From contig DFXZ01000004.1 of NCBI GenBank assembly GCA_002381805.1, positions 1,196,085 to 1,260,084 on the forward strand: a DNA stretch of 64,000 nt, in the 5' to 3' direction. Position numbers and translations under genes: made by a program. Position 1 is the stretch's first letter. Each line of letters opens with the position of its first letter. Of this stretch, positions 59,960 to 64,000 are shown in pieces. The notes beneath the pieces were generated by a model, which saw nothing but the letters and a program-made list of their open reading frames with translations, was not told where the DNA came from and did no database searches. The stretch is from Bdellovibrio sp. UBA4095 (GTDB lineage: Bacteria > Bdellovibrionota > Bdellovibrionia > Bdellovibrionales > Bdellovibrionaceae).

Positions 59960-62245
59960 ATGCAATTCCGATGTTTACTCTTGAAAATAACAGTTCCAGT
60001 TTTCTTAGTCTTAAGCGGTCCTTTCGGAGCGCAAGCTGGTCTACTTGAGCTTTTATCTCAGGGCGCCTCTGGGTTAGCGGGGAATGTGTGTGCCAGTTTC
60101 GAAGAGGACAAGGCGGGCCGAGTCCTGCGAAAGATTGACCAAGAATGCAAAGATGAACGGGTGCTGGGCATCAGTAACACTTTACATTTTTCTTCGATAC
60201 TGAATGAAATTGAAGAAGATACCGAAGGTAACTATTTTGCGGTTGTGGCGAACCAGCATGCACGCGAACTGAAATGCGCGCAGAACTTTGCTGTGAAAGG
60301 TGTCCAAGGCGATAAGGCTATAATTAAAGACATCTCCGCAAAGATGAATATGCTTCGCCAAACAAAGTCGATTTTAAGTCAGGCGACGACGGCTCTTAGG
60401 ACCTCTTCTGTCATTAGCGATAAATCCTGTCCTTCGGGGTTGCTCGAGTTAAAACGGGACACTACTCCGGAAAGTATTTCTTCGGGTTACAATAGTCTAT
60501 GCGAGACGATCATTAAAGCGCGCCTCGCTTATCAAGCGATTCTGGAGTCTATTCCGTTGGCATCAGTACCGCCAATGACGAAGTTTCTTGAAGCCTATGC
60601 ATCGTCTAAAAGCTCGGAGTTCGACAAGGCGGCACTTAAGGCCGCATTTAAAGAGTCTTCTGATGTTCTTGAACAGGAGCACCAGAAGCTGATGAACATT
60701 CTCCGCACCGAGGGTGGCGCCGGCTTTGATCGTCAGGCACGAAACGCCTTATTGTCGGATCCAGCGGTTGTGCAGAGAGTGCTCGATGCCGGTGGTAACG
60801 ATAAGGATCTTCAAGGGCTCGCATGCCGCGCAGATGCCCGGTATGGATCTGGGGCGGATCAGCTTAACAATGGACTCATGGTCACTTCGTTGGTTGCGAG
60901 TGCCGGAGTCGGGGCGATTGCCAAGTTAGGCTCTCTCGGTTCGAAAATGGTGAGTGGGGCTTCGGTAAGTCGCACCACAGGATTGATTTCTTTTCGGGCG
61001 ATGCGAACTTTGCAGGTCACAGCCTTAGGCGTTGATTCTTTAGCGGCTTACTCCGCCATCGACTCCTCTTGTGGTCATAAGATTTCGACTCTGGCTTCCA
61101 CCAACAATTCCTGTGTCGTTGCTCCGAACATTCAAGAGATGCAGCAGGACAACTGTATACTTGCGGCCTCGCTGAGTGCGCTGGGGTTTGCAACTATTCT
61201 CGGTCCTGGCTTTAAAGGGCTTGTGACCGATGCTCCAAAGGATTTGGTAACGACTGCTATCAGGCCTGACTCTTCTGTCAGTGCGGCAGATTTGATAAAT
61301 CCGACACTGAATGGAAAGCAACAGAATTTCCACTCGGAACTCGCCAAGATGAGGAGTTCGGGAAGACTTACTGAGGCGCAGGCCATCGAAGCCAAACTTA
61401 AAAACACTTTGTCGCAAGGAAAAATTGTAGGGCCCGTAGTCCCGATGGAAAGGGGTAAAACGGGAGCTCTTTATATTCCTTTAGAGGACGGAGTTGAGGG
61501 GGTCTGGAAGCCGAGCATAGGACGACTTGCAAACGGGAATGCTGAAGTCGCCGCTTCCGCCGTGGATCAGCATTTGGGAACTGGGTTGATTCCATTGACA
61601 GTCGAGCGTGAGTTTAATGGCGTCAAGGGCACTATCCAGCTGAAAGTGAATAATCTAAAAAAGATGGGAAAGGATCAGGATCTCGAGGCCTATCCCGATC
61701 ATTTGCGAATGTTTGATTATCTAATTGGAAACTCAGATCGCCACTCGGCGAATTATCTTTTCACCTCAGATGGAAAAGTCGTCGCAATCGATCATGGTCT
61801 GGCGTTTAAATCTCCGGTGACTTCTTACCGAGATGATCTTGGAATGGTAGTCGTCCAAAAAGAGGGCATTCTGAAAGAAAAAAAGCAAATTGAAGAAGCT
61901 CTGCAGAGAATCGAGAATAAGAAGGCTTCGCTCTATGAAAAGACGAATTCCAAGAGAATGGAACATAGATTGGGGATCCTCAAACAGAAAGATGCGCGAA
62001 TAAGTTCGCAGCTAAATATGCTAACAATTGATCGATCTGTGGTCGAGAAACTAAAGAAAACTTCAAAAAAAGACTGGCAGCTACTTCTTGATGACCGATT
62101 GACGGCTCAGCAAATTGATGGGCTTTACGAGCGTCAGCAAAAAATTCTGAAAGCACTTGATAAAGCCGAGACGCAGGTGGGCCAGGGTATTTATCCTGCA
62201 GGGGCATACTCCCCCTTGGTGATTGTTCCTAAGCCCATTAAATAG
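59960..62245 (+). CDS. Exported protein with a PI3/4-kinase-like (HipA/Fam20-superfold) domain
   Basis: A 761-aa protein with a signal peptide ending near GAQAG. Residues 30-450 are helical, hold several cysteines and two hydrophobic stretches (about 300-340 and 400-420), and are unrecognised. Residues 480-620 form a kinase-like domain: GVWKPSIGRL gives the ATP-binding Lys, EVAASAVDQHLGTGLIPLTV is the following helix and strand, NSDRHSANYLF gives catalytic D593-R-H-x-x-N598, and VAIDHGLAF gives the metal-binding D611-H-G. This layout matches bacterial PI3/4-kinase-like families (the SCO1664 type). A Lys/Glu-rich coiled coil (about 630-700) follows. A secreted kinase is unusual. The Shine-Dalgarno is weak. 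Confidence 0.72.
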   Translation: MQFRCLLLKITVPVFLVLSGPFGAQAGLLELLSQGASGLAGNVCASFEEDKAGRVLRKIDQECKDERVLGISNTLHFSSILNEIEEDTEGNYFAVVANQHARELKCAQNFAVKGVQGDKAIIKDISAKMNMLRQTKSILSQATTALRTSSVISDKSCPSGLLELKRDTTPESISSGYNSLCETIIKARLAYQAILESIPLASVPPMTKFLEAYASSKSSEFDKAALKAAFKESSDVLEQEHQKLMNILRTEGGAGFDRQARNALLSDPAVVQRVLDAGGNDKDLQGLACRADARYGSGADQLNNGLMVTSLVASAGVGAIAKLGSLGSKMVSGASVSRTTGLISFRAMRTLQVTALGVDSLAAYSAIDSSCGHKISTLASTNNSCVVAPNIQEMQQDNCILAASLSALGFATILGPGFKGLVTDAPKDLVTTAIRPDSSVSAADLINPTLNGKQQNFHSELAKMRSSGRLTEAQAIEAKLKNTLSQGKIVGPVVPMERGKTGALYIPLEDGVEGVWKPSIGRLANGNAEVAASAVDQHLGTGLIPLTVEREFNGVKGTIQLKVNNLKKMGKDQDLEAYPDHLRMFDYLIGNSDRHSANYLFTSDGKVVAIDHGLAFKSPVTSYRDDLGMVVVQKEGILKEKKQIEEALQRIENKKASLYEKTNSKRMEHRLGILKQKDARISSQLNMLTIDRSVVEKLKKTSKKDWQLLLDDRLTAQQIDGLYERQQKILKALDKAETQVGQGIYPAGAYSPLVIVPKPIK

Positions 62246-62300
62246 TTTGCTATTTTGCGGGGTCCGGTGCGAGATTAAGGTTATTCTTGCAGGAGGCCCC

Positions 62301-63017
62301 ATGCTCTTAAATCGCGCTCACCCAATGAACAATCCTATCATTCTAGCTCTCGATGTCGACACGCGAGATCAGGCGTTACGGATCGCCGACGAGCTAGCCG
62401 AAATCGTAGGGGGATTTAAATTAGGGCCTCGTCTTTGCCTGCGTTACGGAATGAGTTTCGTAAAAGAAATGGCCACGCGAGGGCCCATTTTTTTGGACAA
62501 TAAACATTTCGATATTCCTTCGACCATGGAGGCAGCAGTGCGCGCCAGCTTCGAAGCTGGCGCCAGCCTAGTAACGATTCATGCCTTAAGTGGGTCCGAA
62601 GCGTTAAAGCGCATGGCTTTGGTTGAGGCAGAGCTGAGTCAGGTTCGACCGTTTAAGATTCTGGCAGTCACAATATTGACCTCCTGGGATCAAGAATCAT
62701 TACCATCGGTTATGAAGCCGCAAAAAATATCAGAGCACGTCTGTGATTTAGTCGACATGGTTCATTCGTCAGGTTTGACCGGTATCGTGTGTTCGCCTCA
62801 TGAGTTAGAGCTTTTACAAAATCGTGATCTATATCTTGTCACTCCGGGAATTCGCTTTAATATGCAGAATTCCGGTGATCAAAAACGAATTCTGGGACCA
62901 AAAGAAGCCCTGACAAAGGGGGCTTCAGCTTTAGTGGTGGGGCGACCAATTCTGGAAGCCAAAAATATCGCTCAAGCCGCAAACGATTTTTTAATGGCTG
63001 TATATGAAAAAAAATAA
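62301..63017 (+). CDS. pyrF: Orotidine 5'-phosphate decarboxylase
   Basis: PyrF makes UMP from OMP. The 238-aa protein has ILALDVDTRDQAL at the first strand and the signature FLDNKHFDIPSTM (usually D-x-K-x-x-D-I-P-x-T), holding the Asp-Lys-Asp catalytic array; Asn replaces the residue between Asp and Lys and is acceptable. VTPGIRF and LVVGRPIL give the phosphate-binding end. The ATG at 62301 is set by CAGGAGG upstream; an earlier frame start at 62223 overlaps the kinase gene. It overlaps the next gene by 14 bases. Confidence 0.93.
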   Translation: MLLNRAHPMNNPIILALDVDTRDQALRIADELAEIVGGFKLGPRLCLRYGMSFVKEMATRGPIFLDNKHFDIPSTMEAAVRASFEAGASLVTIHALSGSEALKRMALVEAELSQVRPFKILAVTILTSWDQESLPSVMKPQKISEHVCDLVDMVHSSGLTGIVCSPHELELLQNRDLYLVTPGIRFNMQNSGDQKRILGPKEALTKGASALVVGRPILEAKNIAQAANDFLMAVYEKK

Positions 63018-63882
63018 TTTCCGTTCCTCGGGCTCGAAACCATTTAAGAAAAACTCTGAACGCGGGGCTGCGCCCTCTGGTCAGCGCCGAGGAGCTGCGG
63101 CTCCTTCTTCTCGTGGCGATAAAAAAGAAAATCAAATTCCCCGAGAGTGGCGCATTGTTGTTGGCACCCACGCTATCAATGAAGCGCTTAAAGTCCGTCC
63201 GCACCAAATCAAAGGGATGTGGTTAAGGCAGGGTTGGGAGTCTTCGGTCGAGCTTTCAAAGATTGAACAGTTTGCTCGTGAAAAAAGAGTAAAAATCGAC
63301 ATTAAGGCAGAATCAGTCATCGATAAATTTGGCTCCTCTCATCAAGGTGCTGCTTTATTTGTTGATGGAGCTCCATCTTTTGACCTAGCAGCAATGGGTG
63401 AGGCGGAAAAATCGGTTGTACTTATTCTGGATGGCATCGAAGACCCCCATAATCTTGGCGCCATTTTGAGGACTTCTTGGCTCATTGGTGCAAAGGGCGT
63501 CTTGATTCCAGAGGATCGCGCAGTGGGTCTAACCCCCACGGTTCACAAAGTGGCCTGCGGCGGTGTCGAACATGTACCCGTTGAAGAAACGACGAATTTT
63601 TCTAAGTATGCAGAAGAACTGAAAAAACAGGGTTATTGGATCTTTGGTTTGAGCCCTCGGGGTGAAAAGTCTATTTTTGAACTTAACCTGCCAGAGAAGG
63701 TGGTTTGGGCGATAGGATCAGAGGACAAGGGGATGAGAGTCACTACGGAGCGGCTCTGTGATGAGCTGGTGTACATCCCCCAAACAAGCGCTTCGGCCTC
63801 TTACAATGCCTCGGTGGCGACGGCGATGGCTCTTACGGAGACTTTGCGGCAGCACGCACCGCGAGGAAACTCTAAAAAATAG
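63004..63882 (+). CDS. SpoU/TrmH-family RNA 2'-O-methyltransferase, RlmB-like
   Basis: A 292-aa methyltransferase. The N-terminal 45 residues are basic and disordered, then a substrate-binding domain (about 50-115, IVVGTHAINEALK) and the SpoU knot: DGIEDPHNLGAILRTSWLIG (motif 1), WAIGSEDKGM (motif 2) and YIPQTSASASYNASVATAMA (motif 3). The best fit is RlmB, which methylates Gm2251 of 23S rRNA, but other TrmH proteins are similar. It is cotranscribed with pyrF (overlap 14 bases). Confidence 0.85.
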   Translation: MKKNNFRSSGSKPFKKNSERGAAPSGQRRGAAAPSSRGDKKENQIPREWRIVVGTHAINEALKVRPHQIKGMWLRQGWESSVELSKIEQFAREKRVKIDIKAESVIDKFGSSHQGAALFVDGAPSFDLAAMGEAEKSVVLILDGIEDPHNLGAILRTSWLIGAKGVLIPEDRAVGLTPTVHKVACGGVEHVPVEETTNFSKYAEELKKQGYWIFGLSPRGEKSIFELNLPEKVVWAIGSEDKGMRVTTERLCDELVYIPQTSASASYNASVATAMALTETLRQHAPRGNSKK

Positions 63883-63903
63883 TGATTCAGCGAATAAATA
63901 TCT

Positions 63904-63932
63904 TTGACGGACGATAAATTTGTCCGTAGAAC
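63904..63932 (+). promoter_or_regulatory. Possible promoter of the tRNA-Thr gene
   Basis: TTGACG (63904-63909) and TAGAAC (63927-63932) are 17 bases apart and 21 bases before the tRNA. An overlapping inverted repeat, ACGGAC/GTCCGT (63907-63912, 63922-63927), is also present. Confidence 0.4.
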
Positions 63933-63953
63933 ATTTCGGTTATCTCAGGTAAT

Positions 63954-64000
63954 GCTGGTTTAGCTCAATTGGTAGAGCAGCTGATTTGTAATCAGCAGGT
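63954..64000 (+). tRNA. tRNA-Thr (anticodon TGT), cut by the window end
   Basis: The acceptor 5' strand GCTGGTT, the D arm TAGCTCAATTGGTAGAGC and the anticodon arm GCTGA-TTTGTAA-TCAGC are visible. The loop gives anticodon TGT, which reads ACA threonine codons. The variable loop starts at the right edge (AGGT); the T arm and 3' acceptor lie outside. Confidence 0.88.

Overview
The window reads as a compact, gene-dense chromosome segment of a Gram-negative, motile bacterium most like a Bdellovibrio-type predator (Bdellovibrionota). This is inferred from content, not from a search: many secreted or lipoprotein cell-wall enzymes (two L,D-transpeptidases, a lytic transglycosylase, a YiiX-like papain-fold lipoprotein), a secreted subtilisin, several beta-barrel or lipoprotein orphans, a flagellin, RND/TolC efflux, and PilZ and CheX signalling proteins. 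It is chromosomal: core genes (nuo, glnS, proS, recO, clpB, rib, pyrF, rlmB-like, tRNA-Thr) are spread throughout, and I see no insertion sequence, prophage, CRISPR array or rRNA.

Layout. 1-8600: end of a PhnE-like permease, a thioesterase, a receiver-CheX protein, a GYF_2/PilZ protein, a VWA lipoprotein, a heterodimeric ABC exporter and a divergent XRE regulator with palindromic upstream sites. 8587-11713 (minus): a DUF2063/DUF692 pair of the BufC/BufB kind, whose DUF692 member has lost most expected metal ligands, and a secreted S8 protease. 11922-18039: nuoB-CD-E-F-G-I, only the peripheral arm of complex I, with a good sigma70-type promoter and a strong terminator. 18153-29746: glnS, secreted orphans, ThpR, a lytic transglycosylase, a YiiX-like lipoprotein, a fatty-acid desaturase with a coiled-coil tail, recO and a Xer recombinase. 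29912-39361: a receiver-less sigma54 activator, a putative HExxHxxGxxH metallopeptidase, and a TetR-flanked TolC-RND-MarR efflux operon without an adaptor gene. 39431-43215 (minus): a class V PLP enzyme, an H1-like Lys/Ala protein with an acidic tail, flagellin and a small Cys protein. 43280-56573: clpB, two envelope orphans, a CsgG/FlgT-like protein, then a tight run ribE-ribB(X)-ribH-ntrY-ntrX-proS. 56629-64000: two divergent L,D-transpeptidases, a soluble PAS protein, a secreted PI3/4-kinase-like protein, pyrF, an rlmB-like methyltransferase and a truncated tRNA-Thr.

Genome style: operons overlap heavily (ATGA, GTGA, TAATG and 8-32 bp overlaps). Four convergent pairs share one 4-bp TTAA/TTAG as both stop codons. 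Three co-directional genes start within about 15 bases of the previous gene's intrinsic terminator.

The observations I would check first are the secreted kinase-like protein (59960-62245), the ligand-poor DUF692 protein with DUF2063 (8587-10195), the peripheral-arm-only nuo cluster, the RibB with a dead GTP cyclohydrolase II domain beside a lumazine synthase carrying a histone-like lysine tail (49556-51221), and the degenerate AAA+ domain of the NtrX-like regulator (53448-54815).
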